A stretch of 64,000 nucleotides of DNA from contig NZ_BDBL01000003.1 of the NCBI RefSeq assembly GCF_001612965.1, positions 124,001 to 188,000 on the forward strand. Reading direction: 5' to 3'. This document shows positions 1 to 8,708 of the stretch, one piece after another; within the stretch, counting starts at the first letter, position 1; the number at the start of each line of letters is the position of its first letter. A program made the translations under genes and the position numbers. The DNA is from Nocardia kruczakiae NBRC 101016 (GTDB lineage Bacteria > Actinomycetota > Actinomycetes > Mycobacteriales > Mycobacteriaceae). Below the pieces are notes generated by a model. The model searched no databases. It was not told the origin of the DNA and was given only the letters and a program-made list of their open reading frames with translations.

Positions 1-82
1 GGGAGGTTTGCCGGAAAGCGGCCGTAACGGGCCGGACGGCGCGCATCCGGTGCGGTCGGTCCGATTCGCACCGTCCGCGCAC

Positions 83-95
83 TAAGGTTGCCGGG
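83..95 (+). promoter_or_regulatory. -10 element of a leaderless orn transcript
   Basis: TAAGGT at 83-88 fits the actinobacterial TANNNT -10 consensus. It lies seven bases before the GTG at 96, and no Shine-Dalgarno sequence precedes that GTG. This is the usual layout of a leaderless mRNA in mycolata. The transcription start itself is inferred. Confidence 0.45.
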
Positions 96-734
96 GTGTC
101 CGACAAACTGATGGTGTGGATGGATTGCGAGATGACCGGCCTGCGCCTGGACAGCGACAAGCTGATCGAGGTGGCCGCGCTCGTAACCGATAGCGATCTG
201 AATATCCTCGGCGACGGAGTCGATATCGTCATCCACGCCGACGACGACGCGTTGGCGGCGATGCCGCCGGTGGTGCAGGAAATGCACGCCAAATCCGGCC
301 TCACCGAGGAGGTGCGCCGCTCCACGGTCACGATGGAGCAGGCGCAGCAGCAGGTTCTCGACTATGTGCGCGAGTGGGTCCCCATCCCCGGCACCGTGCC
401 GCTCGCCGGCAATTCCATCGCTACCGACCGCGGCTTCATCGCCCGCGACATGCCCGAACTCGACGCCCATCTGCACTACCGGATGATCGATGTGAGCTCC
501 ATCAAAGAACTGTGCCGGCGCTGGTATCCGCGCATCTACTTCGGCCAGCCGGAGAAGGGCCTGGCGCACCGCGCCCTCGCCGATATCGAGGAGTCCATCC
601 GGGAGCTCCGGTACTACCGGCGGACCGCGTTCGTTGCCGCCCCCGGACCCTCCAGCGCGGAGATCGCGGAGATCGCCGCGCAGGTCAGCGCCGGTTCCAC
701 CGGCCCCCAGCCACCCGCCACACCCGCCGATTAG
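96..734 (+). CDS. orn: oligoribonuclease Orn
   Basis: This is a cytoplasmic 3'-5' exoribonuclease of the DEDDh family that degrades di- to pentaribonucleotides at the end of RNA decay. Visible motifs are Exo I DCEMTG (Asp10, Glu12), Exo II around Asp111 in [17 protein letters not shown], and Exo III HRALAD (His158, Asp163). The length of 212 residues is slightly above the usual 180-200 because of an Ala/Pro-rich tail after residue 180. The GTG start is supported by the -10 element just upstream. A tRNA-His gene follows directly, the same order as around M. tuberculosis orn. Confidence 0.95.
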   Translation: MSDKLMVWMDCEMTGLRLDSDKLIEVAALVTDSDLNILGDGVDIVIHADDDALAAMPPVVQEMHAKSGLTEEVRRSTVTMEQAQQQVLDYVREWVPIPGTVPLAGNSIATDRGFIARDMPELDAHLHYRMIDVSSIKELCRRWYPRIYFGQPEKGLAHRALADIEESIRELRYYRRTAFVAAPGPSSAEIAEIAAQVSAGSTGPQPPATPAD

Positions 735-787
735 GTTTCCCGGCGGTCTTCGCGCTACCATCTACCGCGCCGGTTGTTACCGGCAAT

Positions 788-861
788 GGTGACCGTAGTT
801 CAGTTGGTAGAGCACCAGGTTGTGATCCTGGCTGTCGCGGGTTCGAGTCCCGTCGGTCACC
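788..861 (+). tRNA. tRNA-His (GTG)
   Basis: A complete cloverleaf is visible. The acceptor stem pairs 789-795 with 854-860, and there is an extra encoded G at 788 opposite C861, the G-1:C73 pair diagnostic of tRNA-His. The anticodon stem is 815-819/827-831 with anticodon GTG at 822-824. The T-arm carries GGTTCGAGTCC. CCA is not encoded. Confidence 0.96.
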
Positions 862-865
862 CTGC

Positions 866-903
866 AAGGGGCAGGTCCGGAAGAGATTCCGGACCTGCCC
901 CTT
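866..903 (+). terminator. terminator after tRNA-His
   Basis: A perfect 16-bp inverted repeat (866-881 with 888-903) has a 6-nt loop and a T-run in its right flank. It lies five bases past the tRNA 3' end. Confidence 0.85.
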
Positions 904-951
904 TGTCATCGATCCGAGGCCTCGGCCTTCCGCCCGCGCCGATCGGACGAC

Positions 952-2514
952 TCATTCGATGAGTGTGGTGGGTCGGCAGGTGCGGTCGTCTGTGGGGAAG
1001 TCCCCGTCCCGGAAATAGTCATTGGTCGTGTCGAGAATGCAGGTGCTCAGACCGGGACGCAGCACCATGTGGATCCTGGTGTCGGCCAAGGTGATCAAGC
1101 GAGACCCCGACATCTGCCGATGCAGTGCCACGGAGTGCGCGTGCGGCGTCCGGTTGTCGCCGGTGGCGGACAGGATCAGTGCGGGCACCGCATTGTCGAC
1201 CACGGTGGGCGGTTCCACCGGCGGCGGCCAGAACGCACAGGGCTGGACATTGCCGGCCAGCGCGGCGAAGATCGGCTGACTCGGGCGGGCCGCCTGGATC
1301 GCATTCCAATACCAGGCGGGATCGGCGGGCATCGGTGCGTCCGCACACCAGATCTGCACCATGACCGAATCCTCGTCGTGCTCGTAATACTCGATCTGCT
1401 GGTGCAGCTGCGGGGGCACCTCCGGTGCACGTCCCTGCGCCGCGTCGGCAACGGCCCGCATCGAGGCCGCCAGGGCGTCGTTCAAGCGCGCGTCCCGCAA
1501 CATCGTCCACAGCAGATTCGGCAGCAGATGATCGTCGAAGCCGAAGCCCTCGACCACGATCGGCGACAGCGACGCCCGGTCGATCAGGGCCTCGACTTGC
1601 CGGCGCACCTCGGGCGCGGAGTCGCCGAGGTGATACTGCCGATCACGAACCGCTACCCAGGCGGCCCAGTCGTCGAAGGCCGCTTCCACGGCCGGCCCCC
1701 AGTCCTGTTGCAACCCGAGCCAATAGCGCTGGGGATCGATGGCACTGTCGAGCACCATGCGATCGGAGCGCCCGGGGAACAACTGCGAGTAGACCGCGCC
1801 CAGATACGTTCCGTAGGACACGCCGTAATAGCTGATGCGGTCCTCACCCAGCGCCGCGCGGATCACGTCCATATCGCGGGCGGTGTTGCGCGTGCTGAGC
1901 TGCCGCATCCAGTTCCGATCAGCTCCCACCAGACACTCGGCGGCCAGCTGCGCCTGCAGGGCCGTTTCGGTGACGAATCCGGGTAACCCGACACCTGCCG
2001 AGCGGATCGGGGTCGCGACCGGCCATCCGCAGCGCTGGTGGCGCCCGGAGCGGGCGACGCCACGCGGGTCGAATCCGATCAGGTCGTAGCGGCTCAGCAC
2101 CTCCGGTTCGAGCACATCACCGACGAGGTCGAACGCATCGAGCCCCGGCGTACCCGGCCCGCCCGAGTTGGTCAGCAGCACACCGCGACGGTGTGCTGTG
2201 TCGCTCGCCGGAATTCGCGAAACCGCGATGGGGATGCTCGGCCCGCCCGGGTCGGCGTAGTCGAGTGGCACCTCGATATCCGTGCAGACCGCGCCCTCCG
2301 CCACCAGGGCCGCGTCCTCGCACGGACGCCAGGCGAGATGTTGCCGCAGGAAGCGCGCCGGCGGATCCATCGACTCAGCGACCGCGATACCGGAAGCAGA
2401 AGCCATTGTCACCGCGAGAACGGCAACGATCACCGAAGCGACGGACGTCACCGCGTACCGATCTCCCACACCCATGAGGACCTGACCCTTCAGCAAGTCG
2501 AGACCGAATCGCAC
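952..2514 (-). CDS. exported alpha/beta hydrolase, tripeptidyl aminopeptidase family
   Basis: This is a secreted serine hydrolase of the TAP/SlpD-SlpE type, which releases short peptides or acyl groups outside the cell. An N-terminal hydrophobic stretch (about residues 20-45, ending AVAES) looks like a signal peptide. If so, translation may begin at the internal Met of VLMGVGDRY. The nucleophile elbow GVSYGTYLG puts the catalytic Ser near 232. The C-terminal TAP-like domain contains GDNRTP (acid, about 453) and RIHMV (His, about 483). Its length of 520 residues is normal for the family. It converges on tRNA-His and is transcribed alone. The substrate cannot be read from the sequence. Confidence 0.85.
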   Translation of the reverse strand: MRFGLDLLKGQVLMGVGDRYAVTSVASVIVAVLAVTMASASGIAVAESMDPPARFLRQHLAWRPCEDAALVAEGAVCTDIEVPLDYADPGGPSIPIAVSRIPASDTAHRRGVLLTNSGGPGTPGLDAFDLVGDVLEPEVLSRYDLIGFDPRGVARSGRHQRCGWPVATPIRSAGVGLPGFVTETALQAQLAAECLVGADRNWMRQLSTRNTARDMDVIRAALGEDRISYYGVSYGTYLGAVYSQLFPGRSDRMVLDSAIDPQRYWLGLQQDWGPAVEAAFDDWAAWVAVRDRQYHLGDSAPEVRRQVEALIDRASLSPIVVEGFGFDDHLLPNLLWTMLRDARLNDALAASMRAVADAAQGRAPEVPPQLHQQIEYYEHDEDSVMVQIWCADAPMPADPAWYWNAIQAARPSQPIFAALAGNVQPCAFWPPPVEPPTVVDNAVPALILSATGDNRTPHAHSVALHRQMSGSRLITLADTRIHMVLRPGLSTCILDTTNDYFRDGDFPTDDRTCRPTTLIE

Positions 2515-2727
2515 CGGGAGCCACAGCCGACCACCCGGCGGAGCAGAGAACGCTCCGGAAGAGCCACGAACACAAGCGATTTCGGGAGGCCACGGTGTTG
2601 CGCACCTCGGCCCCGGATATCGCGGGAGTGGATCGGCGCAAGCAAGTGTAGCGTCGGATCACCGCATGAGACCCGAACGACGAGCGGGCCTTCCGGATAT
2701 CCGGAACGCCCGCATCATCACCAGCGG

Positions 2728-3939
2728 TCAGCGGTTGGTGTCGGCGTTGCCGGCCTTCCAGTCCGCCCACGAGATGTTCCAGTCGCCGAGTCCGTCGACA
2801 CCGGACAGGGTGTCACCGACGGTGTTCTTGACGATCGCGATATCACCGCGCTTGGCGTTCTCGTAGACCCAGCGGGCATCTTCGGGGCTCAGGTTCAGAC
2901 AGCCGTGGCTGGTATTCGAATAGCCCTGCTGGCCGACCGACCACGGCGCCGAATGCATGAAGATGCCGCTGTAGGACATGCGTGTCGCCCAGTCGACCGG
3001 GGTGCGATACCCGTTGGGGCCGGTGGCGGCGACACCGTAGGTGGACGAATCCATGATCATATGGTCGAACTGGTCGCCGATGATGTAGATACCGTTCTGG
3101 GTGGGCGTGGAGTCCTTGCCCATCGAGGTCGGCATGGTTCGAATCACCTGGCCGTTGCGTTCGACGGTGACCATCTTGGTGTTGTCGTCGGCGGTGAAGA
3201 CCATCGGATCACCGATGGTGAAGCTGGAATGGATATCGGAGTCACCGATCAGGCCGCCGCCCAGATCGCGGCCGTAGGTGTTCACATCCACCGTGACCTT
3301 GGTTCCCGGAGCCCAGAAATGCTCAGGGCGCCAACGCACTTCGCGATTGTTCACCCAGTAGAACGCGCCCTCCACCGCCGGCGTCGTGGTGATCTTGATC
3401 GCATCCTGCGCGGCGTGGCGATCCGGAATGTTCTCGTCGAACTGGATCGCGACCGGCTGACCGATTCCCACGACCTCGTTCTCCCCGGGCAGCAACCACG
3501 GATGCGTCTTGTTGCGCGGGGCGAGGGTGGTGAAACTGATGGCCGTCGAGGTGGTGCCACCGATCCCCACCGCCTCGGCCTGCAGGCGATACGTACGGTT
3601 GAAGCCGAGCTGATCGGTCAGTTGCCACGAGGTACCGTCCGACGCGATCTGCCCCGCCACCGGAGTGCCATCCGGTGTGAGTAACGTGACAGCGGTCAAT
3701 TTCCCGTTGTCCACCCGCACCGGAATCGGATCGGCCGGCGAAACCCCGACGGCGCCGTCGGCAATCGGCGTCACCACCTTCGGTGTGACCAGGTCGATGG
3801 CCGAATTCGCCTCGATCACCGATCCACCACCCGTTGCCCCGGAATCACTGCACCCGGTCAGCGCGAGGGCGAGCATCGACACCACGCCCAACCACCCCGC
3901 CACGACTTTCATCCGCCGCGAGCCTCGACGTCCACCCAT
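2728..3939 (-). CDS. L,D-transpeptidase lipoprotein (LdtB/LppS-like)
   Basis: This enzyme forms 3-3 cross-links in peptidoglycan outside the membrane. The N-terminus has a lipobox ([10 protein letters not shown]), so it is a lipoprotein. Ig-like domains follow, then a C-terminal YkuD domain with the signature [17 protein letters not shown], whose Cys (about residue 347) is the nucleophile. The frame is open further upstream to 4038, but that stretch reads as low-quality N-terminal sequence. ATG at 3939 or 3912 fits a lipoprotein signal much better. Its place next to tRNA-Lys and upstream of bcp, acpS and fas matches the M. tuberculosis ldtB neighbourhood. Confidence 0.92.
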   Translation of the reverse strand: MGGRRGSRRMKVVAGWLGVVSMLALALTGCSDSGATGGGSVIEANSAIDLVTPKVVTPIADGAVGVSPADPIPVRVDNGKLTAVTLLTPDGTPVAGQIASDGTSWQLTDQLGFNRTYRLQAEAVGIGGTTSTAISFTTLAPRNKTHPWLLPGENEVVGIGQPVAIQFDENIPDRHAAQDAIKITTTPAVEGAFYWVNNREVRWRPEHFWAPGTKVTVDVNTYGRDLGGGLIGDSDIHSSFTIGDPMVFTADDNTKMVTVERNGQVIRTMPTSMGKDSTPTQNGIYIIGDQFDHMIMDSSTYGVAATGPNGYRTPVDWATRMSYSGIFMHSAPWSVGQQGYSNTSHGCLNLSPEDARWVYENAKRGDIAIVKNTVGDTLSGVDGLGDWNISWADWKAGNADTNR

Positions 3940-4261
3940 GTGCAACCCCGTTTCATGCCTCGTGCGCAACCGGGAAGCCCAGCCACGCTGCTCAACCCAC
4001 CACGCATGCGGGGATCGGTCGAGACCGCGCCCACCCATTCTGCCAGGTGGAAGGGTCGCAACCGGGTAAACACGACGAGCCGGCCCCGCACACTCTTGCC
4101 CGATTCATCCTTTCCGGCCCGCCAACCGTTACCGCATTCACGCAAGATCACGATCCCCCCTCCAACAGCCTTTGAACAGGCGATTTCACTTTCCGCCTAC
4201 CCAACTGTTATGGTTTCTCCCGCACCGGAACGGAGCCTGCAGGCCCGATCCGGAGGTCCAA
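3940..4261. other. intergenic region between divergent ldt and tRNA-Lys
   Basis: No gene is supported here. TATGGT at 4209-4214 fits a TANNNT -10 for the tRNA-Lys transcript. The remainder must hold the ldt promoter, but I see no clear consensus for it. Confidence 0.4.
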
Positions 4262-4336
<75 letters not shown>

Positions 4337-4439
4337 TACTTCCCAGGTCAGGCCCGCCGGTTTGGCCTCGAGATCGAACTGGTCCCCGACGCCGCCAGCG
4401 CCTCCCCTGGACGCACATCTGAACCAAGGATCAGGTCGG

Positions 4440-4808
4440 CTACATCCAGGACACGCTGAACGGCAGCCCTTGACCGAGTCCCCAGGTCTCCGCGATCCGG
4501 CCGCCGGCAATGCGGAAGATTTCGATCAGCATCGGCTGCGGGTTGCCGTCCTCGGTCGGGACACCCTCGATCGAGGAGCGTACAGCCACTTTGTCGCCGT
4601 CGACGAGAACGTCCTCGGCGACGACCCGCCAGTCGGGGAATCGGGCAACAATACTGCGCCAGGCGTTCTTACCCGATTCGAACCCGGTAGTGCCGAGGGT
4701 GTGGTTGACGAAGTCGGGGGCGATCAGTTCGTCGGCCCGGTCGAACTCCCGGGTGTTGAAGCACTCCTGCATCCGCAGCACCAGAGCGCCGGCATCGTCG
4801 GTGGTCAT
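4440..4808 (-). CDS. SnoaL-like (NTF2-fold) polyketide-cyclase-type protein
   Basis: A 122-residue protein with the pattern of the SnoaL-like ester-cyclase family: an Asn-His after DFV (DFVNHTLG), FPDWRVVAEDVLVDGDKVAV, and an Ile-Phe-Arg strand near the end. Members bind small hydrophobic ligands and some catalyse aldol cyclisation, but many have no assigned substrate. The ATG at 4808 is preceded by GAGGAG at an 8-nt spacing. It is divergent from a TetR regulator, which probably controls it. Confidence 0.75.
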   Translation of the reverse strand: MTTDDAGALVLRMQECFNTREFDRADELIAPDFVNHTLGTTGFESGKNAWRSIVARFPDWRVVAEDVLVDGDKVAVRSSIEGVPTEDGNPQPMLIEIFRIAGGRIAETWGLGQGLPFSVSWM

Positions 4809-4848
4809 CGGTTCTATCTCCTCTCGATCAGCGCCGCGAGTCAGTAAG

Positions 4849-4900
4849 CGGTGCGCCGCCCCGGTTATAGGAGCAGCATACGGTGCGCCGCCCCGGTTAT
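4849..4900. promoter_or_regulatory. tandem 20-bp repeats between SnoaL-like gene and tetR
   Basis: The 20-mer CGGTGCGCCGCCCCGGTTAT occurs at 4849-4868 and again, identically, at 4881-4900, a 32-bp period or three helical turns. Lying between two divergent genes, one a TetR regulator, it is a reasonable candidate operator. Binding is inferred. Confidence 0.45.
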
Positions 4901-4913
4901 GCTCGGTTTCGAT

Positions 4914-5546
4914 ATGACCAACAGACCGTCCCGTCCCGCCTTGCCGGAACCGTCCAGGTCGCACGGCCGGGATCGGGAGTTGCGAGCCGACGCGCGTCGC
5001 AATCGCCAGCGAGTCCTGCAGGCCGCACAACGACTGTTCGCCGAGCGCGGCCTCGGCGTCTCGCTGGACGAGATCGCCCGTGATGCCGGCGTCGGACCCG
5101 GCACGGTCCACCGGCACTTCCCCAGTAAGGAGACGCTCTATCTGGCCGTGGCGACCGATCAGCTCGAGCAGTTGATCGGCGAGGCCAACGGATTGGCCGA
5201 GACCGATGATCCCGCAGCACTATTCGTGTTGCTCTCGCGGATGATGGCCAATGGCGCCGAAAACCGGGCGGTCAAAAGCGCGCTCGCGGCAGCCGAGTTC
5301 GACCTGCGCACCGCTGCCCCCAGGGTTGCAGCAGATCTCACCCGCCACGTTGCCGACCTACTCGATCGCGCACGCACCGCCGGTGTCGTCCGCGACGACG
5401 TCACCGTCGATGAACTCATGGCCCTCGTCGCAGGCGCCTTCGCTGCAATCCACCACGCGAACGCCGAAATCAACCCAGCGCGCTCGGCACACATCGCCCG
5501 AATCATCCTCGACGGGCTACGACCTCAACCCCGGCAAACGACCTGA
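4914..5546 (+). CDS. TetR/AcrR-family transcriptional regulator
   Basis: The N-terminal helix-turn-helix reads RVLQAAQRLFAERGLGVSLD, then EIARDAGVGPGTVHRHFPSK, the standard TetR DNA-binding domain. The C-terminal helical ligand domain is of the SbtR type (a string of Ala-rich helices to residue 210). The ATG at 4914 was chosen because the frame upstream of it runs through the repeated operator-like DNA. Divergent partner and probable target: the SnoaL-like gene at 4440-4808. Confidence 0.85.
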   Translation: MTNRPSRPALPEPSRSHGRDRELRADARRNRQRVLQAAQRLFAERGLGVSLDEIARDAGVGPGTVHRHFPSKETLYLAVATDQLEQLIGEANGLAETDDPAALFVLLSRMMANGAENRAVKSALAAAEFDLRTAAPRVAADLTRHVADLLDRARTAGVVRDDVTVDELMALVAGAFAAIHHANAEINPARSAHIARIILDGLRPQPRQTT

Positions 5547-6006
5547 ACACCCGACACACCGAAGACGTGACGTCACTGGCCTGGACAGTCCTCTCCGCGA
5601 CACCCAGCCCGCTGATAACCACCGACCGTATCCAGCCACATTGGGCTCTCAGCCCAGCGACCATTAATCAGCAGGTTGTGGGTTCGAGCCGGGGACGCCG
5701 CAGTATCTGCCGAATTTCGGGCGGACATGGCGTAGCTGCCGGTCGGTGGGGCGCGAAGCGCCGGGGCCGATACAACAACAACGTTTACATTGCCGCCGAA
5801 CGATCCGAAAAGGTTCCTCTTCGCCGGCCGGTCAGCCGTGATGTGTGAGCGGTACCTGGAGGTGGTCCCCTTCGTTCGAGCTGTCGACACATTCGCTGGA
5901 CTACGCGCGGGCGAAAAACGCCGAGATCGTGGACGAGCCGAGTGCCTCGCGCAGGTTCGGGCTGAGGTCGGCGTGGGGCATTGCTCGACGACCGCCGTTG
6001 CACCGA
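5547..6006. other. decayed intergenic DNA with a tRNA fragment
   Basis: No intact gene is supported. At 5664-5690 the sequence TTAATCAGCAGGTTGTGGGT and the following TCGAGCC resemble the anticodon-to-T-arm part of tRNA-Lys with several changes. The DNA after 5703 has only short, mutually overlapping frames. Confidence 0.4.
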
Positions 6007-6948
6007 TCATTCCGATCGGTGGGAAAAGGTGCGGCGGTAGGCAGTGGGTGTTGTATCGAAGTGTCTGCGGAAATGCAGTCGCAGGTTGGCCGCACTGCCC
6101 AGACCGCACCGCCGGGCGATTTCATCGATGCAGACGTCATCGCGTTCGAGTAGCTCTCTGGCAGAGTCGAGCCGCGCCATCAGCAGCCATTGAAGGGGGG
6201 TCGATCCAGTTTCCTGGACAAAACGTCGGGCAAAGGAGCGCGAAGAAGTGTTGGCATGGCGCGCCAGGGCGGCGACCGTGAGCGGTTCGTCGAGACGTTC
6301 CAACGCCCATGTGCGGGTTGCGGTCAAGGTCGTTGCGGTGTCGGCGCCCACTGGTGTTCGCATGTATTGTGCCTGTCCGCCGTCGCGATGTGGTGGGGCG
6401 ACGATGGCTCGCGCGATCTCATTGGCGACGTGTGCGCCGAGATCGCGGCGGACGATGTGCAGACATAGATCGATGCCGCAGCAGACCCCTGCCGATGACA
6501 GGATCTGGCCTTCGTCGACATAGAGGACATCGCGGTCGACCGTCACCGAGGGATAGTCGGCGGCCAGTTCGTCGGCGTGGCGCCAATGCGTTGTCGCCCG
6601 TCGGCCGTCGAGAATTCCTGCTGCGGCCAGCGCGAACGCGCCGGTGCAGATGGACACCATCCGTCGGCCTCGCTGGTGCGCCGCGCGCAGTGCGTCCAAC
6701 GCTTGCGATGGCGGGACACGGTGGGGCGTATAGCCCGGAACGATGATGGTGTCGGCGGTGAGCAGGTCATCGATCCGGCCTTCCACAGACAGGGAGAAAC
6801 CGCCGGTTGTCCCGACCTCGCCGCGTAGGCCGTAGACCTTCGACCGGTAGGGAGTCTCGGTGTGCGGGCCGAATATGCCAGTGGGTATGGCGAGATCGAA
6901 GGGAATCACGCCATCCAGCGCGAGGATGGCGACCTGATGGACGGACAT
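6007..6948 (-). CDS. GlxA-family regulator (DJ-1/PfpI domain plus AraC HTH)
   Basis: A 313-residue transcriptional regulator. The N-terminal half is a DJ-1/PfpI-like domain (SVHQVAILALDGVIPFDLA at the start; SICTGAFALAAAG around the nucleophile-elbow position). The C-terminal third is an AraC-type double helix-turn-helix (LTVAALARHANTSSRSFARR and DEIARRCGLGSAANLRLHFR). The upstream frame to 7209 runs through the neighbouring gene and is rejected. It is divergent from the HD-domain gene 70 bp away, its likely target. Confidence 0.9.
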   Translation of the reverse strand: MSVHQVAILALDGVIPFDLAIPTGIFGPHTETPYRSKVYGLRGEVGTTGGFSLSVEGRIDDLLTADTIIVPGYTPHRVPPSQALDALRAAHQRGRRMVSICTGAFALAAAGILDGRRATTHWRHADELAADYPSVTVDRDVLYVDEGQILSSAGVCCGIDLCLHIVRRDLGAHVANEIARAIVAPPHRDGGQAQYMRTPVGADTATTLTATRTWALERLDEPLTVAALARHANTSSRSFARRFVQETGSTPLQWLLMARLDSARELLERDDVCIDEIARRCGLGSAANLRLHFRRHFDTTPTAYRRTFSHRSE

Positions 6949-7018
6949 GGCAGTAATATTACGTATATTGGCATTCCTGCCACTCGCGGGCAGGGGTGAA
7001 GGCGTCGATGATGACGGG

Positions 7019-7681
7019 ATGATTGATCGATTGCGTAGTGGCGACGCGGAATTGCTTGCTCTCCCGACAGCGCCGTGGACGAACTCGGTGGTCGAACTCG
7101 TAGTCGCGGCGGAGGCGCCGGCGGTGGCCAACCACAGCATTCGAAGCTTTTTGTTCGCCCGATTACTCGCGTCGCACCGCGGCATGGTGGCGGACCGCGA
7201 TTTCGACACACGATTGCTATTCGCCGCGTGCGTGCTCCACGATATCGGTCTCAGCGAACGCGGTAACGGTGATCAGCGTTTCGAGGTCGACGGCGCTGAT
7301 GTCGCCGCGGAGGTCCTCACTGGTCACGGCCTTGCCGCGACCGATGTCGACGAGGTCTGGATGGCCATCGCCCTGCATACCTCGCCGGGCATCGCCGAAC
7401 GTCGCGGCACCCTGTGTGAACTGACGCGCAGCGGTATCGCCGTGGATGGCGGGCTCTTCCCCGAGGCGGTGAGCGATCCGCAGGCGGCGGTGATCCACAG
7501 AGCCTATCCACGCCTGTCGCTGGCGCGCACCTTGGTCGACATCATCGTCGACCAAGCCACTGCACGTCCGGACAAGGCGCCGATTTACACCATTGCTGGC
7601 GAACTCGTCCGGGAAAGGTCGATGCCCCCACACATGACGAGTCTGGAACGGATGGTGAGCCAATCCAGATGGGGGGAGTGA
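7019..7681 (+). CDS. HD-domain phosphohydrolase-like protein
   Basis: A 220-residue protein with HD-superfamily metal-ligand positions: NHSIRSFLFARLLA (first His), LFAACVLHDIGL (His-Asp pair), HGL and ALHTSPGIAERRG (later His). Relatives annotated as HD or cyanamide-hydratase-like proteins hydrolyse small substrates. The exact substrate is unknown. The ATG at 7019 (MIDRLRSG) is favoured, although no strong RBS is visible. The frame opens from 6947, but that would overlap the divergent regulator. Confidence 0.75.
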   Translation: MIDRLRSGDAELLALPTAPWTNSVVELVVAAEAPAVANHSIRSFLFARLLASHRGMVADRDFDTRLLFAACVLHDIGLSERGNGDQRFEVDGADVAAEVLTGHGLAATDVDEVWMAIALHTSPGIAERRGTLCELTRSGIAVDGGLFPEAVSDPQAAVIHRAYPRLSLARTLVDIIVDQATARPDKAPIYTIAGELVRERSMPPHMTSLERMVSQSRWGE

Positions 7682-7823
7682 ATACGACCTCGCCGAACGA
7701 CAGGAGATGTTCCCGGCACAGCGGGCTCGGATACGACAGCCGCACAACTCCTGTCAATTCATCAATGCAGCAGCCCCATCGGCGGGTTGCTTCCGGCGGA
7801 GTGGTGTACGCCCCGGCATCAGT

Positions 7824-8708
7824 TCATTCGGCGTACTCGTCATGGGTCGACGGTCGATACCCGACCTGTCGGGGTTCACGTCTGCCGTAGCGCGTGTCAC
7901 CGAAGAGTGCGGCCAGGGAGCGGTCGGCCGGCACGAGCCGTATCGGCAGGGTGAGGACGTAGAGGGTGACGAGGGCGCCGAGTGCCCGTTTCAGCCAGGG
8001 GCTTGGGCGGGGAAGTGCGTGGGCGGCACGCAACTGCTCGGGGCACAGGGCCGAAACGATCTCCGTTCTGAACGGCCTCAGATACCGCGGCAGCACCCGC
8101 TCACCGAAGGCGTCGATCAATGATCGAGCTATCTCCCGGCCTGCCTTCGATCCCTGGTACTGCGATGATTCGTACGCTCTCGCCCAATCTTCGAGCCTGT
8201 CCCGCGTCTCCGGTATGTCTACCAGGCCCTGATGTACCGCGACCGCGCGCCAGAAGTTCCAGTGCGCATCGAGTTCCCGGGCCGAGAACGGGGAGCGCCC
8301 CAGCGCCGAGGTGAGCGCGTGCGGGTCCAGCGCGAGAGTTGCCAGGGTGTAGATCGCGTCGGCGTTGCGGATCGGGAAGTTCGAGTGGATCTCGTTCAGC
8401 CTGCTGATCCATGCGCGGCCGACCTCGGAGTCGGGTCCGTGGTCCAGCAGTTGTCCGAAGAACACCAGGGTGTCGTCGTTTCGCCGAGTGGCATCGGTCA
8501 CGATGTCGCCGCGGCCTCGCCGGTAGAGGGTTCGCGCCATTTCGGGCACCGCCACCTGCTTGAGGAAAGCCACTGTGAACAGGGCGTAGGTCAGCCGCTC
8601 GTTCCCGTGGAGGGTGACCATCGACAGGCGGGCGATCTCGAAAGCGTCGGTTCGGGGATCAAGGCGGTTCATCCGCCGCCGCACCGCGAAACCTGTCGTC
8701 ATCGTCAT
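7824..8708 (-). CDS. DUF2236 oxygenase-like protein (MpaB/latex-clearing family)
   Basis: A 294-residue protein with the all-helical DUF2236 pattern (RLSMVTLHGNERL, LLDHGPDSEVGRAWISRLN, IRNADAIYTLATLALDP, HWNFWRAVAVHQGL). Known members are haem proteins, including rubber oxygenase Lcp, and others are called oxygenase MpaB. The ATG at 8708 overlaps the stop of the upstream gene (ATGA), so the two are translationally coupled. Pairing with a linalool dehydratase/isomerase-like enzyme suggests oxidation of an isoprenoid or alkene, which is inference. Confidence 0.8.
   Translation of the reverse strand: MTMTTGFAVRRRMNRLDPRTDAFEIARLSMVTLHGNERLTYALFTVAFLKQVAVPEMARTLYRRGRGDIVTDATRRNDDTLVFFGQLLDHGPDSEVGRAWISRLNEIHSNFPIRNADAIYTLATLALDPHALTSALGRSPFSARELDAHWNFWRAVAVHQGLVDIPETRDRLEDWARAYESSQYQGSKAGREIARSLIDAFGERVLPRYLRPFRTEIVSALCPEQLRAAHALPRPSPWLKRALGALVTLYVLTLPIRLVPADRSLAALFGDTRYGRREPRQVGYRPSTHDEYAE

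Noticed and set aside
1069..3684. Long + strand frames opposite the hydrolase and L,D-transpeptidase genes
   Set aside because: They mirror the codon bias of the real minus-strand genes and encode no recognisable motif.
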